Positions 14,218 to 19,024 of a DNA stretch of 19,024 nucleotides are shown here, in pieces (within the stretch, counting starts at the first letter, position 1; each line of letters starts with the position of its first letter). The stretch covers positions 1 through 19,024 of the forward strand of contig CAKTUT010000011.1 of assembly GCA_934621665.1 (NCBI GenBank). The letters are read 5' to 3'. The position numbers and the translations under genes are program-made. The notes beneath the pieces are model-generated. The model saw only the letters and a program-made list of their open reading frames with translations, was not told the DNA's origin and did no database searches. The DNA is from an uncultured Oscillospiraceae bacterium (GTDB lineage: Bacteria > Bacillota > Clostridia > Oscillospirales > Oscillospiraceae).

Positions 14218-14244
14218 ATTATCATATTGCGTAAAATCTGTCAA
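14218..14244 (-). promoter_or_regulatory. Probable promoter of the unknown lipoprotein gene
   Basis: A consensus TTGACA (14239-14244 on the minus strand) is followed after 15 nt by GATAAT (14218-14223), or after 17 nt by TAATGT. The spacer to the better -10 is short, so the exact -10 is uncertain. The location also excludes the longer start at 14225. Confidence 0.5.
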
Positions 14245-14293
14245 CAGATACCCCGCCCGGCACGCCCGGGCAGAACAAAATGGAGGAACTACC

Positions 14294-14512
14294 ATGGTTT
14301 ATGATTCTTTGCGCACCGCGTCCAAGGTCAGCACCGTTGTCACGCTGGCCGGGATGGTACTGTGCACGTGGCTGTTTCCCGAGTGGGACTTGCCGCTGTG
14401 GGAAAAGGGACTTTGGATTCTGATCGTCTCGTATGGCGCGGCATTTGCCGTGTCCTATCTGCGCCGCCGCGCCAAGGCGCGCCGCGGGGATGACGAGAAA
14501 GAAAAATCTTGA
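14294..14512 (+). CDS. Small two-helix membrane protein of unknown function
   Basis: This 72-residue protein has an excellent ribosome binding site (GGAGG, 7 nt before ATG 14294), which supports it as a real gene. Two hydrophobic segments, about residues 12-28 and 38-56, are linked by a short loop with Trp and acidic residues (PEWDLPLWEKG). The tail is first strongly basic (RRRAKARR) and then acidic (DDEKEKS), which by the positive-inside rule puts both ends in the cytosol. No family is recognised. It is divergent from the lipoprotein gene and 161 bp ahead of the transketolase genes. No terminator was seen after it, so read-through into transketolase is possible. Confidence 0.75.
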   Translation: MVYDSLRTASKVSTVVTLAGMVLCTWLFPEWDLPLWEKGLWILIVSYGAAFAVSYLRRRAKARRGDDEKEKS

Positions 14513-14673
14513 ATTTTTGCGGAATTTACAAAATAACTCTGGAAAAATGCTGCTGTTTGCTGTATGATAGAGAGCGGAAAGGCAACAGAAAGCAACAAAA
14601 ACCCATCCCGCTTTGCGACGAATCCCACACAAAACGGGTATGGAGTACGCACTGATTAAAGGAAGGAAATCGT

Positions 14674-15516
14674 ATGGAAAAAACCAAAGAACAGCAGCTG
14701 AAGCTGACGGCTGCCAAGGCGCGCCTGCTTGGCGTGGAAATGGTTCACGACGCAGCCTCCGGTCATCCCGGCGGCTCGATGAGCTGCATGGACGTTCTGA
14801 CCGCGCTCTATTTTGACGTGATGCACGTCGATCCCAAAAATCCGCAGGATCCCGACCGTGACCGCTTCGTCATGTCCAAGGGTCACTGCTCCCCCGCCGT
14901 CTATCCCGTTCTGGCGCTGCGCGGCTTCTTCCCAGTTGAAAACCTGAAGATGTTCCGCCGCATCGACGGCCATATGTCCGGCCACGTTGAGATGCACTAT
15001 AACCCCGGCGTTGATATGTCCACCGGCTCGCTCGGTCAGGGCATTTCCGTTGCCGTCGGTATGGCGCTGGCAGGCAAGCAGTCGCACAAGGACTATCGCG
15101 TCTACGCGATTCTGGGCGACGGCGAGCTGGCCGAGGGTCAGGTATGGGAGGCCATGATGGCCGCCAATAAGTATCATCTGGACAACCTGTGCGCCTGTGT
15201 TGACGTCAACGGCCTGCAGATCGACGGCGCAACCAAGGACGTTATGCCCACCGAGCCGCTGGACAAGAAGTTTGAGGCATTCGGCTGGCACGTCATCAAG
15301 ATCGACGGCCACGACTTCAACCAGATTGAGGCCGCCTATAAGGAAGCTGCCGAGACAAAGGGTCAGCCAACGATGATTCTGGCCAAGACCGTCAAGGGCA
15401 AGGGCATCAGCTTTATGGAAAACAACGCTGGCTGGCACGGCAAAGCGCCCAACGACGAGCAGTTTGCGCAGGCCAAGAGTGAGCTGGAAGCTACCATCAA
15501 GGAACTGGAGGGTTAA
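14674..15516 (+). CDS. Transketolase, N-terminal (thiamine diphosphate-binding) subunit
   Basis: This is one half of a split transketolase, which moves two-carbon ketol units between sugar phosphates in the non-oxidative pentose phosphate pathway. The 280 residues carry GHPGG 30-34 (His31), SKGH 68-71, GSLGQG 118-123, and the ThDP/Mg motif from GDGEL 148-152 through EGQVWEA 154-160 to Asn179. They end with KTVKGKGISFMEN and WHGKAP. AAGGAAGG lies 7 nt before ATG 14674. A weak -10 (TATGAT, 14563-14568) with a poor -35 is the only promoter hint. The gene is 3 bp from the C-terminal subunit gene. Split transketolases are usual in many Clostridia and archaea; other ThDP uses cannot be wholly excluded. 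Confidence 0.95.
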   Translation: MEKTKEQQLKLTAAKARLLGVEMVHDAASGHPGGSMSCMDVLTALYFDVMHVDPKNPQDPDRDRFVMSKGHCSPAVYPVLALRGFFPVENLKMFRRIDGHMSGHVEMHYNPGVDMSTGSLGQGISVAVGMALAGKQSHKDYRVYAILGDGELAEGQVWEAMMAANKYHLDNLCACVDVNGLQIDGATKDVMPTEPLDKKFEAFGWHVIKIDGHDFNQIEAAYKEAAETKGQPTMILAKTVKGKGISFMENNAGWHGKAPNDEQFAQAKSELEATIKELEG

Positions 15517-15519
15517 AAA

Positions 15520-16467
15520 ATGGCGGAAAAGATTGCAACCCGTGAGGCTTACGGCAAAAAGCTGGTTGAGCTGGCGGACAAATATCCGGAGCTGGTCGTA
15601 TTTGATGCAGACCTGGCCGGCGCGACGATGACCAAATTCTTCGCCGCTGCGCATCCCGAGCGTTTCTTTGATATGGGCATCGCCGAGTGCAACATGGTCG
15701 GCGTTGCCGCCGGTATGAGCCTTTGCGGATATAAGCCGTTTGTCGATACGTTCGCCATGTTTGCGGCCGGCCGCGCATGGGAGCAGGTGCGCAACACCGT
15801 TGCCTACCCGCATCTGAACGTCAAGGTTGTCGGCAGCCACGGCGGTCTGTCCGTCGGCGAGGACGGCGCAACGCATCAGTGCATTGAGGACTTCGCTATT
15901 ATGCGCGCCATCCCCGGCATGATGGTTCTGTGCCCGTGCGACGGCAACGAAATGCGTCTTGCCACCGAGGCACTTGTCAACTATGACGGTCCTGCCTATA
16001 TGCGTCTTGGCCGTCTGGCCGTTGAGACCGTCACCGATACCATCCCTGGCTATCAGTTTGAGCTGGGCAAGGGTGTTACCGTCTGCGACGGCAGCGACGT
16101 GACCATCATTGCCGTCGGCATGAATGTGCAGATGGCCATGAAAGCTGCTGAGCTGCTCAAGGCCGAGGGCATCTCCGCCCGCGTCATTGATATGCACACG
16201 ATCAAGCCCCTTGACAAGGAGCTCGTTCTGAAAGCTGCGAAGGAGACCGGCGCAATCGTCACTACCGAGGAAGCAAACGTCCTTGGTGGCCTTGGCGCGG
16301 CAGTTGCCGAGTATCTGGCAGAGGAATATCCCATTCCCGTTGTGCGCCACGGCGTCAACGACGAGTTCGGTCGCAGCGGCAAAGCGCCGGCTGTCCTTGA
16401 GGCCTACGGCATCACCGCCGAGGTGATCGCAGAAAAGGCCAAGAAAGCCATTGCGATGAAGAAGTAA
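15520..16467 (+). CDS. Transketolase, C-terminal (pyrimidine-binding) subunit
   Basis: This 315-residue partner of the preceding gene carries the Pyr domain and the C-terminal domain. FDMGIAECNMVGVAAG contains Glu56, the residue that activates the ThDP aminopyrimidine in this family. GSHGGLSVGEDGATHQ and EDFAIMRAIPGM follow, then a Rossmann-like C-terminal domain (VTIIAVGMNVQMAMKAAELL, VTTEEANVLGGLG). GGAGGG lies in the last codons of the N-subunit gene, 7 nt before ATG 15520, so the two are translationally coupled and would form an alpha2beta2 enzyme. The last codons also contain the predicted -35 of the rsmG promoter. Confidence 0.95.
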   Translation: MAEKIATREAYGKKLVELADKYPELVVFDADLAGATMTKFFAAAHPERFFDMGIAECNMVGVAAGMSLCGYKPFVDTFAMFAAGRAWEQVRNTVAYPHLNVKVVGSHGGLSVGEDGATHQCIEDFAIMRAIPGMMVLCPCDGNEMRLATEALVNYDGPAYMRLGRLAVETVTDTIPGYQFELGKGVTVCDGSDVTIIAVGMNVQMAMKAAELLKAEGISARVIDMHTIKPLDKELVLKAAKETGAIVTTEEANVLGGLGAAVAEYLAEEYPIPVVRHGVNDEFGRSGKAPAVLEAYGITAEVIAEKAKKAIAMKK

Positions 16468-16479
16468 GTTCGATATAAT
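16451..16479 (+). promoter_or_regulatory. Predicted rsmG promoter embedded in the transketolase 3' end
   Basis: TTGCGA (16451-16456) lies within the last transketolase codons. After 17 nt comes a perfect TATAAT (16474-16479) that overlaps the first bases of the terminator stem. Start is predicted near 16486, inside the left arm of that stem, about 49 nt before the rsmG GTG. Confidence 0.55.
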
Positions 16480-16514
16480 AAACGGGAAGCCATCCGGCTT
16501 CCCGTTTATTTTTT
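16477..16514 (+). terminator. Terminator of the transketolase genes
   Basis: A perfect 15-bp stem AATAAACGGGAAGCC (16477-16491 with 16496-16510, loop ATCC) ends in a T-run (16509-16514) followed by AAAATTTT. It lies 9 nt after the transketolase stop. Confidence 0.92.
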
Positions 16515-16534
16515 AAAATTTTGGAGGGCTCTGC

Positions 16535-17227
16535 GTGAAACAGACGCTTTTGGCCGGACTTCCGGCATATTCGCTTTCGCTTTCCGACGTGCAGCTGGAC
16601 ACGCTGTGCCGCTTTGGCGAGATGCTGATTGAAAAAAACAAGGTCATGAACCTGACGGCCATCACCGAGCCGCAGGCCGTGGCGCAGCTGCATTTCCTGG
16701 ACTGCATGGCGCTGCTGGGCGCGGCGGATTTTAAGGACAAGCGCGTCATTGACGTGGGCTGCGGTGCGGGCTTTCCGGGCGTGCCGCTGAAAATTGCCGA
16801 GCCGAGCATCCAACTGACACTGCTTGACGCACTGGCAAAGCGAATGAACTGGCTGGCAGAGCTGCTGCCCGAGCTTGGCGTGGAGGCGGAGATTGTCACC
16901 GCGCGCGCCGAAGAGCACGTTGCGTCCTGCCGTGAGCAGTATGACATTGCCACCTCGCGTGCGGTGGCGCGGCTGAATATCCTTGCGGAGCTGTGTCTGC
17001 CGTATGTGCGCGTAGGTGGGAAATTTCTTTCGATGAAAGGGGCGCTTGCGCAGGAGGAAGTGGACGAGGCCAAACACGGCATTGAAGCCCTTGGCGGCCG
17101 CGTCGCCGGGATTTACGAGTATCCGGTTGCCGACACCGTCCATCGGGCGGTGATCGTAGAAAAGGTGCGCCCCACGCCCAAACAGTACCCGCGCGCGTTT
17201 GCAAAGATCAAAAAAGCACCGCTGTAA
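16535..17227 (+). CDS. rsmG: 16S rRNA (guanine-527-N7)-methyltransferase RsmG
   Basis: RsmG (GidB) methylates N7 of G527 in 16S rRNA using S-adenosylmethionine. The Rossmann-type cofactor site VIDVGCGAGFPGVPL is at about residues 71-85. LTLLDALAKRMNWL supplies the acidic ribose contact, and TARAEEH and IATSRAVARLNIL plus GGKFLSMKG complete the family pattern. The 230 residues are the usual length. The start is GTG 16535, with GGAGGG 6 nt upstream, and the family N-terminal helices begin right after it. In many Firmicutes the gene sits near mnmG and parA/parB at the origin; here it follows transketolase, so it has been relocated or the order is rearranged. Confidence 0.95.
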   Translation: MKQTLLAGLPAYSLSLSDVQLDTLCRFGEMLIEKNKVMNLTAITEPQAVAQLHFLDCMALLGAADFKDKRVIDVGCGAGFPGVPLKIAEPSIQLTLLDALAKRMNWLAELLPELGVEAEIVTARAEEHVASCREQYDIATSRAVARLNILAELCLPYVRVGGKFLSMKGALAQEEVDEAKHGIEALGGRVAGIYEYPVADTVHRAVIVEKVRPTPKQYPRAFAKIKKAPL

Positions 17228-17281
17228 AGCAAAAATCGGGGCAGCAGCCCCTGAACCCCCTACAAAATATTCGAAAATTGA

Positions 17282-17340
17282 AACGCACCTACGGTTCCAC
17301 TGGAAACTTTCCCGGCGAATGCGTAGGTGCGTTGTGTTTT
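17282..17340 (+). terminator. Probable terminator after rsmG
   Basis: A 12-bp stem AACGCACCTACG (17282-17293 with 17322-17333) encloses a 28-nt loop containing a small TTCC/GGAA hairpin and is followed by GTGTTTTA. It is 54 nt downstream of the rsmG stop. The large loop makes it less standard than the other terminators here. Confidence 0.55.
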
Positions 17341-17528
17341 ATTCGGCAGTCGATTTGCCTGTGTTATTCTGCGGCAGCGACTATCGTTGCTGAGCGTTGT
17401 ATCCATACAGGCGGCGCGTAGTTCGATGTGGAGAGGTGACTGTCGTGTGGTGGCCGGAACGTTCGATTCTGGTACTTGCCGTCATGCTGAGGCAGAATGC
17501 ACCACGCGTCCCAAGCGCCTCTTTTCTC

Positions 17529-17562
17529 CCCATTCTTTTCTGGCAAGGCAGAAAAGAATGGG
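17529..17562. repeat. 14-bp inverted repeat CCCATTCTTTTCTG
   Basis: CCCATTCTTTTCTG (17529-17542) and its exact complement (17549-17562) flank a 6-nt loop (GCAAGG). No T-run follows. Position between convergent genes and perfect arms suggest a dispersed palindromic repeat, but only one copy is in this window. Confidence 0.7.
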
Positions 17563-17598
17563 CCGCCGGAGGCACAGCACGATATCAATCGTTAGATC

Positions 17599-17622
17599 GG
17601 GGCGGACAGAGTCGTCCGCCCC
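17599..17622. repeat. GGGCGGA hairpin repeat, copy 2
   Basis: GGGGCGGAC (17599-17607) pairs with GTCCGCCCC (17614-17622) around AGAGTC, followed by CTAC. The arms and the CTAC flank match the element at 5196-5220 read on the opposite strand, while loops differ. It may also serve as the end structure for the CHR pair, although no T-run follows on the minus strand. Confidence 0.65.
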
Positions 17623-17669
17623 TACAAGGTGCACCCATATAGGACGGCTTTGCGGCATCTACTCCGAAA

Positions 17670-18230
17670 TTACACTTTGCCAAGCCATGAAACGGTCAGG
17701 TTCACAACACCGGCCAGCACCATGACTGCAATCGGGCTGAGCTTTGTTTTGCGCAGCAGCAGAAAGCTCCCGGCAAAAATCGCTACCATCATCCAGTTTG
17801 TGGAAGACAGTACAATCGTGCCGCCCCAGAATGCGTTGAGGAGAATCAGCACGCCGGCTGAGGCAATCATTGCCACCACTGCCGGACGGAGCGAACCGAG
17901 TACGCTTTGCAGCACGGCAAGCGTCCGGTATTTGAGATACAGCTTTGCAATCAGCGTTACCAGAATGCACGCCGGCAGGATGCAGCCCGCCGTGGCGATC
18001 AGCGCACCCAGCACGCCGCCGATTTTTGTGCCGACAAACGTGGCCGCGTTGACGGCAATCGGGCCGGGCGTCATCTCGGCGATGGTAACAAGGTCGCCGA
18101 ACTCGCTCATGCTCAGCCACGCGTGGCGCGTGACAATCTGCTCCTGAATCAGCGGCATGGCCGCGTAACCGCCGCCAAAGCTCAGTGCGCCGATCTGCAA
18201 GAAACTCAAAAGCAGCTGTAAATACGTCAT
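17670..18230 (-). CDS. Chromate transporter (CHR) family protein, short type, second of a pair
   Basis: This 186-residue membrane protein is one of two short CHR domains that would assemble as a heterodimer. The family pattern is FGGGYAAMPLIQEQIV near residues 18-33, then the EMTPGPIAVNAATFVGTKIGG loop, followed by several hydrophobic helices. ATG 18230 overlaps the stop of the partner gene by 4 bp (ATGA), with GGAGG 8 nt upstream. A start at 18323 would add 31 residues read through the partner. Family members export chromate in some bacteria, but in anaerobes the true substrate is mostly unknown. The divergent radical-SAM gene does not settle this. Confidence 0.9.
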   Translation of the reverse strand: MTYLQLLLSFLQIGALSFGGGYAAMPLIQEQIVTRHAWLSMSEFGDLVTIAEMTPGPIAVNAATFVGTKIGGVLGALIATAGCILPACILVTLIAKLYLKYRTLAVLQSVLGSLRPAVVAMIASAGVLILLNAFWGGTIVLSSTNWMMVAIFAGSFLLLRKTKLSPIAVMVLAGVVNLTVSWLGKV

Positions 18231-18790
18231 GCCGCTTTCCTCCTTTTTGCAATCAGCGTGCGCATCACGCCAAGTGCGATGCACATCAGGATGATATACA
18301 CAACGTTGACGCGCAGGACGCACGCAGCCAGGAACGCCGCAACCATAATGCAGTCAGACACGGCGCTTTTCTGCTTTATGATATCGCCGCCCATGTCCCA
18401 CACAACCGACGCAATCACCGCGCCGACGCCCGCCTGCATTCCGGCCAGCAGATGGCTGACGATAAAGCTGTCGCGAAACAGCTCATAAAAATAGGAAATG
18501 ACCGTAATAATCAAAAACGGCGGAATAATCGTGGCGATAATCGCCACAAGCGCGCCAAGCAGTCCCGCCAGCTTATAGCCGACGACAATTGCGCCGTTTA
18601 CGGCAATCGCGCCCGGGGCAGACTGCGCAATGGCGATCAGGTCAAGCATCTCGTCCTCTTCAATCCAGTGATACTCATCGACAAAGCGTTTTTTCATCAG
18701 TGTGACGATGACATAGCCGCCGCCAAAGGTAAAGGCGCTTAAATAGAGCGTGGAATAAAACAGCTTCCACAAAACGTGTTTTTTTCTCAT
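18227..18790 (-). CDS. Chromate transporter (CHR) family protein, short type, first of a pair
   Basis: This 187-residue integral membrane protein is paired with the next gene. Family features are FTFGGGYVIVTLMKKRFV near residues 20-37, a Trp-containing acidic stretch (EYHWIEEDEMLDLIAI) and AQSAPGAIAVNGAIVVG. About five or six hydrophobic helices follow, with a basic end (AKRRKAA). GGAGGG lies 5 nt before ATG 18790. Short CHR proteins work as inverted-topology pairs, and both copies retain the PG motif (PGP in the partner, PGA here). It is led by its own promoter, which interleaves with that of the divergent radical-SAM gene. Confidence 0.9.
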   Translation of the reverse strand: MRKKHVLWKLFYSTLYLSAFTFGGGYVIVTLMKKRFVDEYHWIEEDEMLDLIAIAQSAPGAIAVNGAIVVGYKLAGLLGALVAIIATIIPPFLIITVISYFYELFRDSFIVSHLLAGMQAGVGAVIASVVWDMGGDIIKQKSAVSDCIMVAAFLAACVLRVNVVYIILMCIALGVMRTLIAKRRKAA

Positions 18791-18801
18791 CCAATCCCTC
18801 C

Positions 18802-18809
18802 TGATATCA
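18802..18809. promoter_or_regulatory. TGATATCA palindrome 1 (candidate operator)
   Basis: This perfect 8-bp palindrome (10 bp as CTGATATCAG, 18801-18810) covers the predicted start and touches the -10 of the CHR promoter. An identical copy lies at 18847-18854. Confidence 0.45.
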
Positions 18810-18837
18810 GTATACCGCGCCTTGGAACATAAGTAAA
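18809..18837 (-). promoter_or_regulatory. Predicted promoter of the CHR pair
   Basis: On the minus strand TTTACT (18832-18837) is 17 nt from TATACT (18809-18814). The predicted start is near 18802, giving a very short leader that begins just ahead of the ribosome binding site. Confidence 0.55.
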
Positions 18838-18850
18838 ATGCGATTATGAT
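18822..18850 (+). promoter_or_regulatory. Predicted promoter of the radical-SAM gene
   Basis: On the plus strand TTGGAA (18822-18827) is 17 nt from TATGAT (18845-18850). Its -35 lies between the -35 and -10 of the divergent CHR promoter, so the two polymerase sites overlap and cannot be occupied together. Confidence 0.5.
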
Positions 18851-18854
18851 ATCA
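18847..18854. promoter_or_regulatory. TGATATCA palindrome 2 (candidate operator)
   Basis: Identical to the palindrome at 18802-18809 and 45 bp from it (centre to centre). This copy overlaps the -10 of the predicted radical-SAM promoter, mirroring the position of copy 1 on the opposite promoter. Confidence 0.45.
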
Positions 18855-18899
18855 AATAGATAGCCAAATCAATATGAAAGGCAGAGACACTATACGGTT

Positions 18900-19024
18900 A
18901 TGCGAAAGCATGCGTCGGCGTTGTGCAATCTCCGGTGTAAATTCTGCTTCTACTGTGACGTGGCAGAGCGGCGCAAGGCGCGCTCATTTGGAAAGATGCG
19001 CGAAGCCGCGTTGGACGCCATCTT
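18900..19024 (+). CDS. Radical-SAM enzyme, anaerobic sulfatase maturase-like (3' end missing)
   Basis: The frame from ATG 18900 runs off the window. It reads MRKHASALCNLRCKFC, then FYCDVAERRKARSFGKM. CNLRCKFC is the CxxxCxxC motif that holds the [4Fe-4S] cluster of radical-SAM enzymes. The surroundings (K-x-AS-x-LCN-x-RC-x-[YF]CFY-x-DVAE-x-R) resemble the N-terminus of anaerobic sulfatase maturases, which convert Cys or Ser of a sulfatase to formylglycine, and of related SPASM-domain maturases. The start is uncertain: no good ribosome binding site is at normal distance (AAAGG is about 18 nt away). The in-frame codons just before ATG (YTV) resemble the usual family N-terminus, so a different start or a one-base frameshift relative to ATG 18874 is possible. 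The radical-SAM call is strong; the subfamily is moderate. Confidence 0.75.
   Translation, partial: MRKHASALCNLRCKFCFYCDVAERRKARSFGKMREAALDAI

Larger units (their letters stand above)
17228..17669. other. Intergenic region (442 bp) with several hairpin repeats
   Basis: The region holds a small GGGGC/GCCCC hairpin (17238-17251), the 12-bp stem of the probable rsmG terminator (17282-17333), a 14-bp inverted repeat (17529-17562) and a second GGGGCGGA hairpin (17599-17622). Frames across it on either strand have no ribosome binding site and run straight through the palindromes. I see no gene. It lies between convergent transcription units (rsmG and the CHR pair). Confidence 0.7.

Noticed and set aside
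14656-16350. 564-residue open frame on the minus strand opposite the transketolase genes
   Set aside because: It is a mirror of two well-supported coding regions with strong codon bias and has no ribosome binding site or known motifs; its His- and Gly-rich make-up is typical of antisense frames.
17364-17588. Minus- and plus-strand frames of 64-81 residues in the rsmG-CHR gap
   Set aside because: They translate the palindromic repeats; no ribosome binding site, and several frames are open at once, which points to low stop-codon density and not coding.
1-19024. tRNA, rRNA, insertion sequence, prophage or attachment site
   Set aside because: I looked for tRNA-like cloverleaf ends, transposase or integrase motifs and terminal repeats and found none that I could support by eye.

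Overview
The window looks like a chromosomal segment of an anaerobic, fairly GC-rich Firmicute, most likely a Clostridia of the Oscillospiraceae/Ruminococcaceae kind. This is inference: nearly every gene has a strong AGGAGG-type ribosome binding site about 7 nt from the start, promoters are of TTGACA/TATAAT type, the transketolase is split into two subunits, and the long intergenic gaps are filled with GC-rich hairpin repeats. No rRNA, tRNA, CRISPR array, transposase, phage or plasmid gene was found.

Layout. 1-893 (+): the 3' part of a BMP-family (nucleoside-type) ABC substrate-binding protein, ended by a strong terminator. 894-1374: repeat-rich gap. 1375-3551 (-): murI (glutamate racemase) overlapped by a class-3-like aldehyde dehydrogenase, with a promoter in front and a terminator behind. 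3711-4901 (-): a class I/II aminotransferase as a single-gene unit. 4902-5455: repeat-bearing gap. 5456-13376 (-): a seven-gene, apparently polycistronic nucleoside uptake and cleavage operon. In transcription order it holds a BMP lipoprotein, a double-domain ABC ATPase, two permeases, two different nucleoside hydrolases and a TrmH/SpoU RNA methyltransferase. 13539-14165 (-): an unrecognised lipoprotein. 14294-14512 (+): a small two-helix membrane protein. 14674-16467 (+): the two subunits of a split transketolase. 16535-17227 (+): rsmG. 17228-17669: repeat-rich gap. 17670-18790 (-): a pair of short chromate-transporter (Chr/CHR) family proteins. 18900-19024 (+): the start of a radical-SAM enzyme resembling anaerobic sulfatase maturases, cut by the window end.

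How the parts work together. The large operon forms a complete route: a lipoprotein captures a nucleoside, the ABC transporter imports it, and two cytosolic hydrolases release base plus ribose. The downstream split transketolase could feed such pentose into central metabolism, but that link is inference because it is a separate transcription unit. A consensus promoter with a palindrome at its start site drives the operon, and a chain of hairpins after the first gene would favour excess binding protein over transporter.

The most unusual regulatory structure is at the right edge. The CHR pair and the radical-SAM gene are divergent, their predicted promoters interleave, and an identical 8-bp palindrome (TGATATCA) sits at each start region. 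I did not find an obvious wholly new system such as a defence island. The points worth following are the regulatory architecture, the intergenic repeat families and the uncharacterised small or lipoprotein genes.
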